Below, piece after piece: positions 1 through 11,025 of a stretch of DNA of 64,000 nucleotides. The DNA is taken from NCBI GenBank assembly GCA_019321725.1, contig CM033112.1, forward strand, positions 23,280,509 through 23,344,508. The letters run 5' to 3'. Below the pieces are notes generated by a model. It saw only the letters and a program-made list of their open reading frames with translations. It did no database searches and had not been told where the DNA came from. A program made the translations under genes and the position numbers. This stretch comes from Paulownia fortunei. Lineage: Eukaryota > Streptophyta > Magnoliopsida > Lamiales > Paulowniaceae. The stretch's first letter is position 1, and every line of letters begins with the position of its first letter.

Positions 1-1310
1 ATAATTAAAAATATTTTGGTAAAATAATATGTTAAAATATAGGTAAAAGTTAGATTATTTTTTTTAACACGAAATTGTTCTATATTTAGTGCTTATGAAA
101 TATGGCAATCGCCTCCTAAAATACAATGATTTTATATCTTGTGATAGTAGCACTACAAATCACAAGAACATCAAACTATAAAAGTATTTAGAACTCTCTT
201 TTGAATTTGAAAGAAATATAAGAAGAGAATGAATGAGGTGAAAATGATGAAATTTAATGGTTTATTTATAGTTTTCGAAAAGTTATGATGTCAATTTATG
301 AGTGGGTACAATTTTCAATCTGGATCAATCTGAGCCGGACAATTGTATCCCTTTGCCAAGATCCACATCCTTACAGTGAACCCCTTACCAAAGATCAATA
401 TCAACCGTCTGATTGTATCTCTCTATCAAGGTCCACAATTTTATGGTGAGCTTTTACCAACCGAATAGAAATGTCAGCGATTCGGTCTACTCACAGTCTT
501 TGGACGTGCTTTGTCAACAGTTGTGTATCCGATTATGTTCATTTAGCTTCCAATCGCATGTTGTCATACCACGTTTATGCTAACTAGATGAAACTGCCAC
601 ATTAGCGAACACTAGTCATATCAATGAGCCATACCGAGCCATTTTGATTCAATTTTTGAAAAATTTAATACCCATCAGCTCCTCGTAGCTGTGTATTCAG
701 TCACATTCAGTCAGCTTCCAACTGCACATTAAAATGCCACTTGTACACCAACCGGATGAATTTACCATATTAGCGAACACTAGCCATGTCATTGAATCAC
801 ACCATGCCATTTTGGTTCAATTTTTGAAAAATTTAATGCCTATCAGCTCCTTGTGACATGCAAAGTGTGCCTCTAAAATACCTAATGCGACCTTTGCAAT
901 GTGCACATGCACGTGCGAATATGTGCTCGGATGGTGCTATGTACCATCCTCATAGCTCTTTGAGCTACTCAAAAAACTACTATAGTACACCATATTAGAG
1001 CTTTATTTGATTACTCTTTACTAAAGTGAGATTCTATATATATAAGATAAAGTTGCTCCACTTTTTTAATGTGGATTGTGATTCACATTCCCAACTTTTT
1101 ATATTCAGCTATTTTATTTAAGTGTCTTACTTTATCTATTAATTTTTCATTCACCCGAAATTAATTTTGAGAAATCAAATATATTAAACTTATCTACTCA
1201 CAGTAGAAATTATGTTTAATCAACTCATATTTATTTTTATAAAATAAAATCCACTTTATTTATTAGTCAAAATTGGGGCAAAACCCAATTTTCAATACTA
1301 ATTTATAACA
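1..1310 (-). repeat. 3' LTR of the copia element (left copy, incomplete)
   Basis: It aligns along its length with 5747-6856 and ends in TAACA next to the polypurine tract. It is about 170 bp longer than the right LTR because of an internal tandem duplication (about 521-689 and 690-857), each unit containing the block around TTAGCGAACACTAG. Because the element is on the minus strand, the left copy is the 3' LTR. Confidence 0.9.
521..857. repeat. Tandem duplication inside the 3' LTR
   Basis: Two adjacent units of about 168 bp, 521-689 and 690-857, share TTGTGTATYC at the start, a GCGAACACTAG block, TTTTTGAAAAATTTAAT and a TCAGCTCC end. The right LTR has the corresponding stretch once (about 6268-6430), so the duplication arose in one LTR only. 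Confidence 0.8.
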
Positions 1311-1787
1311 ATCCCCCACTTGAATGAAATTAATGAATATGCAGATACTGAAGAGAGTTAATGTGAGAAGTTATTATATCGGGTGAGGTACCTTGTGGCT
1401 CTGAATCTTCCTTAATAGAATACTATTGAATTTATTAGGCTGCTCAATAACATGATATCTTGAACTGTTCAACTATTTATATAAACCAAGATAATAGTGT
1501 CCATATAATAATTTTTCTAATACTTTTAGTTCTCACAGTTGTGTCCGTTTTGGCTTTGGACAACATCTTGGATTCATAAGTATTTTATTGAAGCAACCAT
1601 TCTTCACACTTATATAGGTGACTTCATATTAGAGTATTCTATCATACTCTACTTTACAATATAGAAATTATTAAAAATATATAACTTAACCTCACTACAT
1701 GCAGCAGGTAACACTTTAACTATTATAGGAATGGGAGGGAAATTACTCCCAAGTGTTAGTTTGAATTTTTATAACTTAGTTGTCCTA

Positions 1788-3500
1788 TTAAACTAAGATC
1801 TTGGGATCTCCAATTAACAAGGTTGGGTTATCGCTATCAAAATTCTTTATTTTATATAAGTAGTATATTTGATCTCTACATAAACTTTTAGTTAATGAAT
1901 CCGTTAGGTTTTCCTTCGATTTCACGTAAATAACTCTATTTGTGATCAACTGCCTTATGATATTATATCTTCGATGTACATGTTGAGACTTACCATTGTA
2001 CATACTACTTTATGTCCTTCTAATAGCTGATTGGCTATCACAATGTATCATAATTATCGGCACTTGCTTAAGCTAACAAGGAGTATCATCTAAAAAATTA
2101 CGAAGTCATTCTATTTCTTCTCCAACTTTATCTAAAGCTATAAACTCTTATTCCATTGTGGATCAAACTATACAAGTATGTTTAGAGGATTTCCATGGCA
2201 CAGCTCCACCACCAATGGTTAAAACATAACTGCTAGAAAACTTTGAGTCTTTTGTATCAGATATCCAATTTGCATCATTGTATCCTTCTAGTACAGTTGG
2301 ATATCTAGTATAATGTAATCCATAATTTAAGGTGAATTTTAAGTATTTAAAAACCCTTATCGATGTCTTCCAATAGTCATTGGTTGGATTACTTATAAAC
2401 CTACTCAACTTGTTGACTGAGTAAGTAATATCCGAATGTATGCAGTTCATGATGTACATTAGATTGTCAATTATTCAAGAATATTTTAATTGTGATACGG
2501 TCTCACCATAGTTTTTAGCTAAATACAAACTTAAGTCCACTGGTGTTTTTACTAGACAAATATCATACGCATTAAGCTTTTTAAGTACTATCTCAACATA
2601 ATGAGATTGTGATAAAACAAGCCCATTAAATATTTTATTGATCTTAATTCCCAATATGACATCTGCTAATCCCATATCTTTCATATCAAAATATTTATGT
2701 AACATTTTCTTAGTATTTATGATTATATTATGACTACTACCCATAATTAACATAACGTCTACATATAGAAAGATCAAGACATAAGTGTTTGGTATGTCTT
2801 TTATATACATGCATTTATCACATTTGTTGATTTTGAAGTTATTTAACATCATTATTTTATCAAATTTCTCGTGCTATTATTTCGGTACTTGTTTAAGTCC
2901 ATATAATGACTTAATTAATCTACACATTTTTTTCTCTTGATCATGAGCAACAATCCCTTTGGGTTGTTCCATGTAAATTTCTTCTTCTAATTCACCATTT
3001 AGAAAGGCCATTTTTACGTTCATTTGATGTATCTCAAGGTTATGCAATGCTGCAATTGCAATGAGTATTCTAATAGATGTGATTCTTGTTACTGGTGAAG
3101 ATGTATCAAATAAGCCAAGGCCTTCTTTTTGTTTTTACTCTTTAACTACTAATCTAGCCTTGTGCTTATCAATAAATCCATCAGCCTTGTAATTTTTTTT
3201 AAGAATTTATTTACATCCTGAAAGCTTACTTCCCGGTGGGAGATCAACCAACTATCAAGTATGATTTTGTATAATGGATTCTATTTCACTGTTAATAACT
3301 TTTTTCCATAATGGAGCTTCTGAATTGGATAATGCTTCACTAATTGTCCTTGATTCATTTTCTATTATGTAAGTTAGAAAACCCAGACCAAATGTTCTAG
3401 TTATTTTGGTCCTTTTACTATGTCTTGATTTTTCACATTTTGATGATTTTCATTTGTAGTTTTATAAGTTTTTTTATGAGAATCAACTTCTTTTTCTTGG
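1788..3500 (-). pseudogene. Copia reverse transcriptase / RNase H remnant
   Basis: Minus-strand open pieces encode recognisable copia RT and RNase H. 2475-2852 contains YVDVMLIMG, at the place of the catalytic YVDD box, then DMKDMGLADVILGIKI and SQSHYVE. 2163-2459 gives [20 protein letters not shown], the RNase H active-site region. 1788-2003 gives YVKSKENLTDSLTKSL, the usual pol C-terminus. The second catalytic aspartate of YVDD is valine here, and stops separate the pieces, so the enzyme is dead. Confidence 0.9.
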
Positions 3501-3599
3501 CAAGGAAATATATCTTAAAAAAATATAATATTTTATGATTCTATAATTATACCTTCATGTACATCACGAATTGTTAATTTGTGCACAAGAAATAGATAT

Positions 3600-4441
3600 G
3601 CACTACTATTATTTGCATATCTAATGAAAATGTAATCGATTGTCTTAGGCCTGATTTTAATTTATTTTGATTTGGGTATTTCTATCTTGGCTAAACACCC
3701 CCACTTTAAGATACTCGTAGGAAGGTTTACGACCTTTCCATAACTCATAAGGAGTTTAATTTTTATTGTGATGTAGTATTTTATTAAGAATGTGGTTTGT
3801 TGAAATAACAGTTTCCCCTCATAAATTATGAGATAAATTGGGATTATCAACATAGCATTCATTATCTCCTTAAGAGTACGATTTTTGCGTTCAACAACAC
3901 CGTTTGATTAAGGTGAGTAAGAAGTTGTAATTTGATGAATAATGTTAGATTCTGAGCAAAATTCTTCAAATGGAACTAAATATTCTCCCCTTCTATCATT
4001 ACGAATAATTTTTATTCATTTGTTAAGTTGATTTTCAACCTCATTCTTATAGTTTTTAAAAGTTTCTAAGGCCTCATCTTTACTTTTTAAAAGATACACA
4101 TAATAATATCTTGTGCAATCATCAATAAAAGTAATGAAATACTTTTTTCCACCTTTATCTTGCACAAATTTTAAGTCACATAGATTACTATAAATTAGTT
4201 ATAGAGGTATTGTTCTTCTTTCCACCAAATGGAATGATGCTTTGGCCATTTTTTTCTTAACACAAATTTTACACTTATGTTGTGAATCAAACTTAAATGA
4301 AGTAAGTAAATTTAAATTTATTAATCTTTGTAAAGTATTAAAATTAACATGTTTTAATCTAACATGCCATAAATTTGAACACTTAATCAAGTAAGAATTT
4401 TTTTTAACTTTATTGCTTTCAAAGTTACGAAGTACATTCAC
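3600..4441 (-). pseudogene. Copia integrase remnant
   Basis: 4199-4441 on the minus strand encodes the pre-integrase zinc-binding region: LWHVRLKH followed by CKICVKKK, an HHCC arrangement. Reading on, the core shows FITFIDDCTRYYYVYLLKSK, then RNDRRGEY, then a stop-interrupted SP-SNGVVERKNRTLKEI box that carries the catalytic glutamate. In-frame stops lie within and between these motifs. Confidence 0.88.
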
Positions 4442-4459
4442 TACATTTATCTTAAACGA

Positions 4460-5683
4460 TCATTTTTCTAAATATCCCTTTCCTATGAACTGTCCATTTT
4501 TAGTAAGTACAAACTTTTCAAACTCAAACACTAGTCTAAAACCAGTTTTAACTAATAAAGAGTTGGACACCAGGTTCTTGCAAATGTCTGGGATATGTAG
4601 TACATCAACAAGAGTTAGCTCTTTGCCTAAGGTCATTTTCAGCACCACTTTATCTAGACTGACAATGTTGGAAGTTGTAGAGTTTCTTATATACAGCTTT
4701 CTTCCATTGATTGGAATATAAGATGAAAACATCTTTTTATCAGAGCAGATGTGGCGTGTTACACCTGTATCAACCCCACCACTCTCTCGGGTTATCCACC
4801 AAGTTTGCTTTAAACCCAACAATTGATAGGTCCAGCTCTGTCGTATCAATTGGTACAATTTTGTCCTTGGTCATATGAACCTAGTTCTAATTGCTTTTTT
4901 TAGAAAATCAACAATAATTAGCTTTGTGGTTTGGCTTGCCACAGTTGTAACAGTTCCCTTTAAACTTCTTTGTCTTCCTTTGCTTTTGACCGTTGCCATA
5001 GTGCTTCTTTTTCTTACTAGTGGTTGGTTCTACCTAGTTTGCTTTAGCCTCTATGGATTTAATTTCAGACTTGTAGTTATCTTCTTCAATCATAGTCTAA
5101 TAATTAAATCCTCAAGTCTCATCTCCTTCTGCTTTATGCTTCAGGTAATTCTTGAAGTTTTTCTACAGTGGTGGCAACTTCTCAATAATAGTAGTTGCCT
5201 TGAAAAATTCACTGAGCTGCATATGTTTAGCATATATGATATGCAAGATTATTTGCAGCTATTGGACTTGATCCATCATAGTTTTGGAATCTACCATCTT
5301 AAAGCCTAGAAACTTGCCGACTATAAATTTTTTTAAGCCAACATCTTCTGTCATGTACTTCTTCTCTAATGAATCCCACAGTTCTTTTAGCTATGTTCAC
5401 TGACTATACACATTATATAGTATATTGTCCAGTCCATTTAGGACATAGTTCCTATACAGGAAGTCACTGTAACCCCATTGTATCGAACACTACCCTCTTT
5501 TGAGGATCTCATTTCTTCTCCCTAACAATAGGGGCATACTTCCTCAAGAACCTTGCTAGGTTTAAGTTCGTCAGGTAGAACAACATCTTCTGTTGTCACT
5601 TTTTCAAGTCGATTTTGGTGAACTTCTATGGTTTCTCTCTATGTCGGAGTTGGAAAAACAGGTGTTGCTAACATTGAAGTCAT
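4460..5683 (-). pseudogene. Copia gag and protease remnant
   Basis: A minus-strand ATG near 5683 begins MTSMLATPVFPTPT. Downstream QQKMLFYLTNLNLARFL (about 5530-5605) is the gag UBN2 signature, preceded by a stop where a tryptophan is usual. Near 4915-4960 a CYNCGKPNHKANYC zinc knuckle (CX2CX4HX4C) is intact. In 4460-4858 the sequence VDTGVTRHIC is the aspartic protease active site. Several stops interrupt the frame. Confidence 0.85.
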
Positions 5684-5716
5684 TTTAAACTACACAAGAA
5701 TTTTCGTCTTAAAATT

Positions 5717-6856
5717 GTTGAAAATTTTAGTACGTGTAATATCGAAATGGCTGAAAATATCTTGGCAGAATAACATGTTAAAATCGAAGCAAGAGTTAGA
5801 CTTTTTTTTTTAAAACGAAATTGTCCCGCACTTGTTGCTTATAGAATATGACAATCGCATCCCAAGATACAATAATTTTATATCTTGTGATAGTAGCACT
5901 ACAAATTATAAGAACGTCGAACTATAAAAGTATTTAGAACTCTCTTTTGAACTTGAGAGAAAGATAAGAAGAGAATGAATGAGATGAAAATAATAAAATT
6001 TGGGGGTCTATTTATAATTTTTGAAGAGTTGTGGTGCTAATTATTAAGTGGGTGTAATTTTTGGTTCGAATCAATATGAGTCGAACGATTGCATCCCTCT
6101 ACGAAGATCCATACCCTTACAGTGAACCTCTTACCAAGTATCAATCTCAACCGTCCGATTACATCTCTCTGATAAGGTCCACATCCTTACGGTGAACTAT
6201 TGCCAACCAACAAATATGTCAGGGATTCCATCCACTTATAACCTTTGGACGTATCTTGTCAGCAATTGTGTATCCGGTCACATCTATTTTGCTTTCTATG
6301 TTGTCATGCCATGCATATGCCAATCGGATGAATCTGTCACATCAACGAACACTAGCTACTTCACTGAGCCACACCGAGCCATTTAGTTCAATTTTAAAAA
6401 AATTTAAGGACACACAACTCCTCGCGACAATGTAAAGTGCAAAGTGCACCTCTAAAGCACCCAATGCAACATGCGCGTGCGTGTATAGGCTAGGATGGTG
6501 CTATGCCTCATCCTTTTAGCTCTTTAAACTAGTTAAAATTAGCCAAAAGACTATTATAGTGCATCATGAGAGAACTCCAATTAATTACTCATTATTAAAG
6601 TAAAATTCTATATATGTAAGATAAAATTGCTCAACTTTTTCAATATGAGATTGTGACTTTTTACATTCCCAACTTTATATATTCAACTATTTATTTAAGT
6701 TACTTATTTTATCCATTAATTTCTCATTCACTCGAAATTAATTTTGATAAATTAAATATACTAAATTTATCTACACGCTGTGTAGATTGTGTTTAATCAA
6801 CTTATATCTATTTTTTATAAAATAGAATACACTTTATTTATTATCAATTTCTAACA
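5717..6856 (-). repeat. 5' LTR of the copia element (right copy)
   Basis: About 1.14 kb, homologous to 1-1310 without the internal duplication. It ends in CTAACA at 6856, matching TATAACA at 1310, and starts close to a TG near 5717. The adjoining five bases ACTCT (6857-6861) would be the target-site duplication, but its partner is outside the window. Substitutions and small indels between the LTRs are frequent, so the insertion is old. Confidence 0.85.
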
Positions 6857-6861
6857 ACTCT

Positions 6862-9800
6862 GTGCCTCAATCACCAATCTTTAATCAAACAAAACTTAGA
6901 AAGTAGAATTATTTTTATTGAGTTTGTAATTGGGTATTTCGATTTTTAAAATGTTATAGTTGGTGGATAATACATTAAATATATGAATGTTAAACAAATA
7001 TTATTTTTATTATAAAATAAAGTATTTATTTATTATCTAAATACATATAAACAATACATCAATTACAATGTATATTTATATCACCCGAGTATTCCGTAAG
7101 TATGGACCTTTAAGTGGGACACCCCTTAATTGGTCCCAAAAAATTTGTACCTAAAATCCATTTTAACTATGATCCTATGCTAAAAAATGTGGGTTTATCC
7201 TGTGTGCTAAAGACGTGTGAAACGTGAGTTGCCAGTTTCCGGGAACTGAGTGGTAGCAGATGTGGTCCATTATCTAATACTTTAACACCATTGTCAAAAG
7301 TATTGAGAAATTTCTAGCAAATGTGCAAGTATTTCATGCATCAGCTGTACATGATATGACTAAAATAAATATGGTTATTTTTATTTGAGTACAAGAAGTG
7401 GGTTTTTTTCTGCCAAACTCTCAAGTAATCTAGTTAGTAATAAGGAGTGAGAGAGCTCAAAGGGAAAATTAATTTAAGAGTTAGTACGAGAGAGAACTTA
7501 CATTAATAGAGGAATAATGGGATGATAATATGCATATTTTAAATTGATTTTTGTAGATGCTATATATTTATAATATGTATTGAATATGTATCTCATTATA
7601 TATATATATAAAATATATAATAATATACATATTCGATTATTATCACCGAGAATAGTATGTGATATATGATCTTAAAGCATGGCACATATCCCATTTACAC
7701 TCTGTAGCTCAAAAAGATTTCAAAATATTTTTGACATTAAAAGGACATGCATTAATTATAATGCTTTTTGACTATTCTATCAGTAAGTTATTAATCAAAT
7801 ATTTACGTTTCTAGTATGAGGAAATTCAAATATTTTTTCTAGAGATTTGCACCACTTGAGCTAGAAAGATAATCGGAATTTCCTGATACTAGAATCACAT
7901 TTGTAGAGTGGCAAGTCCCTGTATAATTGTAAATTATGGTACTTTTGTTTTAGTTTTATTTTTAAGTAATTGTGTACAATATTCTTTGAACACTTAGACT
8001 ATGATTGCTATTTGCATTTGCAGGCTGAATTACTCGGAGTTTAAAACATATCAACTTAACATATCTTAAAGATAGGTTTGTTATTTTCTTAAGGAAATGA
8101 AGGATTCCAAGTCAAGAGTACTTGAAAAATTAAATAATTTTATGCTCAAGTCAATAGCTAATTTATGAGATGTCGTGATCAAAAATAGTATAGGTACCGA
8201 TAATTATCTTTGCATATGATAAACGTTAAGCATCTACAGTAACTAATCATACCTACACGTCAATTTATTTTTAATTCGACAATTTGTTGTTATTTTAAAA
8301 CCACATATGATTCTATCATGTCTTGATAATGAAATAATTCCAACACCTTACATGTCACCTTCCTTACTCCAACTGGCATGACTTGTGAACATCATCAACC
8401 CATAACAAAGAGATGCGCACAAATGCTTCAAGGGCCAAAAATTATTCTAACATAACATTTTTCGAAATATATTATTTCAACCCATTTATAAAATGATTGT
8501 ATTTGTACTTATTATGTGGCTGTCATAAATTTAAAATTGAGTCACCGATCATAAAATAAATAATCTTATATTTTTCTGATAATTAATTGAATTGGCCAAT
8601 CCATAATATGTTCCTACAACTTGCTTCTCCCGACATACAAACAGTAAACTTCGTATGCATTATGCAACTCTCACATGTTTGTTGCTTGCGAATGAGAGTG
8701 ACCACCACCACCAAACCGGCATTGAATGGCAATTCATATGAATTTTTCACGTGGGTAGATGAGCTTTTATTTTTTCGAAAAAAAAATAATGATGAAAGAG
8801 ATAGGATACTGGTCTACTGCATTGAAAAAGTACGGAGGTGCTTTTGCAATTTGCATTGTTGCCCTTTTAGTTAATTTAATTCATACTTTATGGAAGAGAT
8901 AGTGGTATTTTCTTTTAACTAAATTTGTGAGTAATTGAATATGTATATAATAATTTTATAAAGTAAAACATTGATATCGGTACTCATAATTCAATTACTT
9001 ACAATCTCATCTGACTATTACCTAATTTGAGAATTCACTATTTATCTTTTATTTTTAAATTTTACTTTTACTCTTCATTTTTTTCTTTAAAAGGAAAATA
9101 ATGGTTGGTTTATCAAGTCATTTCCAAGTGATTCAAATTCATGACCAGGTCGTATGTGTAAAGTATTTACCAACAAGTTACTCTTATATACTCTCTTTGC
9201 AAATTAGGCATCTAAAACCTTCACATTTAAGGAGATAGTCTGACAAATAGATATGTACAAGAATTAACTTATCAACTCCTCAAACAATACTATAAGAATC
9301 AGAACATTCCTTCTATAATTGTTCCAACAAAAAGTACTTGTATGCATTAAAAAAACCTAGGTTCAACGGGTTAAATACATTAAAAAGATAAAATTATTTC
9401 AACCACTGACAGAAGCGAAAATTCCCAAAGATAACCATTGCATGGCGTACAACACTTTAGGGATGTGTTTTACACACTTAAAAACTATTCTCTTCGTTGT
9501 TCTTTACTTTGCTTCCCCCCCCCCCCCCCTTTTTTTTCTTATTGTTGTTATTTAATTTTGGTGTTGTGAGTATTTGGTCATGCTTAGACATGCGTGTACG
9601 GAGCCTAAAGACGAACATTGGACCCACCTCATAGCTCTCCCTACCGTAGAAAAAGAAATATATAATTATCAAAATAAAGTAATACCCACATGTAGATATG
9701 ATTTAAATTCAACGACATCAATTTTACTATACTCGAACAAGAGTCAAAACACCAAATTTTAAAATAAAGGAAATTTAGTTATTTTTATGCAAAAGACATA

Positions 9801-10700
9801 CTTTCCAATTTTGATAATCAGAGTTGTCAACTTTTTTTATGCTTTAAATCAAAATAGGGTTATATTGATATATCAAAAAATCTTAGTTTTCTTTTATGAT
9901 CATAGGGTAAAAAAAGTATTAGGTAAATTCAATCGACCGGTAAAAATGAAGTAGAATTTTTTTAGATAAAATTCAATGTAAACAATAGTAGAATCATTTT
10001 AATCTGCATTGAGCAAGAAAATGTGCTAGAGTCTTCTCACATAAAATTTGTCAAAAAAGCTTATAAGAAATAAGAATATCTAGTCTTTTTCATATCCATC
10101 ACAAAAAAAAAAGAACATTTCAATCAAAAACAGAATAAAAGGCACTTAGCATCTATCCGCACAAAAATATAGGTGTGCTAATTACAAAATCACTAAAATA
10201 TTTTTCCTTGATATTTATGTGAGATTGGCCACATATTAATTATGTACTCTCTTGGTATCAAAATAATGACTCTTTTGTTATAATTGATATCTTAGTATTG
10301 TTTAATGTATTAATTTTCTGAAAAAATAATTGCATAATATTAAATATCATAACAAATATTAAGAAATAAAAATGATAATATTAAAGTAATCAAGAAAAAC
10401 TAGTCAAAATTAAATAAATGGCTTTACATCGAAACAAATTAATTAATTATTTTCGAGAAGTTTTAGATTTTGCATTCAATACGAGTAAATAGCATAAGGG
10501 CATTATGGTAAACAAAGGAACACTTGCAAGCATCTTTCAAGTCTCAATTTCGAGCTCGTGTTTCTTCCATCTTACTTCTTTTTTCCTTCACAGGCCCCAC
10601 CATTTCCTTGAATTTATGTGCAGACTCCACGGCCTGCCTACGGCAACCCCTCCCCAAACCACCCACCCACCCCAGTCCCACCCAACAATTTCTCTTTCCT
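6862..10700. other. AT-rich intergenic region
   Basis: I see no gene here. Open frames are short, start in random sequence and show no splice partners or family motifs. Visible features are TA-rich tracts near 7560-7630 and a run of 15 C followed by 9 T at 9515-9538. Nothing recognisable as a transposon was found, although old unrecognised fragments are likely. Confidence 0.6.
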
Positions 10701-10720
10701 TTATCTCCATCGGCAATTAT

Positions 10721-10726
10721 CACGTG
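10721..10726 (+). promoter_or_regulatory. G-box CACGTG upstream of the JAZ gene
   Basis: A perfect palindromic CACGTG lies 300 bp upstream of the JAZ start codon. MYC2-type bHLH factors bind G-boxes, and JAZ genes are known direct MYC2 targets forming a feedback loop, so this site is well placed for jasmonate induction. A TTTAAATAA at about 10881-10889 is a possible TATA element. Binding itself is inferred. Confidence 0.5.
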
Positions 10727-11025
10727 CTTAATGCATCCATTAAGAACACTTTTTTTTTTTTTTTTTTCCTTTTTAGAGTTTAGACAAAGGTGAACCTAAA
10801 GCACAGGAACTTGATAAGCCTTTTAGTCTTGCCAGTCTCCCCGCCTAACCCTTTTCCCATTTACTCTCAATTCTTCACACTTTAAATAAGATTCATCGAT
10901 TTTCTTTCAAGGAAAGGAAACCACAAGTGTCAATTTGCAATATTCCTGCTGAAAATAAAATATCTGCAGAGGAAACGTAGAGGGTTTTTTGTTTTCCTTC
11001 TCTGCTTTGTTTTGTTTTGGTAAAA

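Larger units (their letters stand above)
1..6856 (-). mobile_element. Degenerate Ty1/copia LTR retrotransposon, cut by the window edge
   Basis: Two related LTRs (1-1310 and about 5717-6856) flank an internal region that reads, on the minus strand from high to low coordinates, gag, protease, integrase, reverse transcriptase and RNase H. That order (integrase before RT) defines Ty1/copia. A polypurine tract AAGTGGGGGAT (minus strand, about 1311-1321) abuts the left LTR, whose element-sense start is TGTTA. Every domain carries stops or frame changes, so the copy is not autonomous. Position 1 aligns with about 5747, so roughly 30 bp of the left LTR and the left target-site duplication lie outside the window. 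I could not find a convincing primer-binding site. Confidence 0.93.

Noticed and set aside
4413..5309. Plus-strand open frames over the retroelement
   Set aside because: They overlap minus-strand copia protease and gag motifs and have no plus-strand family signal.
9478..9762. Short open frames around the poly-C tract
   Set aside because: Low-complexity translation of a C15/T9 run; no splice signals or family match.
10505..10793. Two overlapping frames upstream of the JAZ gene
   Set aside because: They lie in the JAZ promoter, end in polyT-coded Phe runs, and the region holds the G-box and TATA-like sequence instead.
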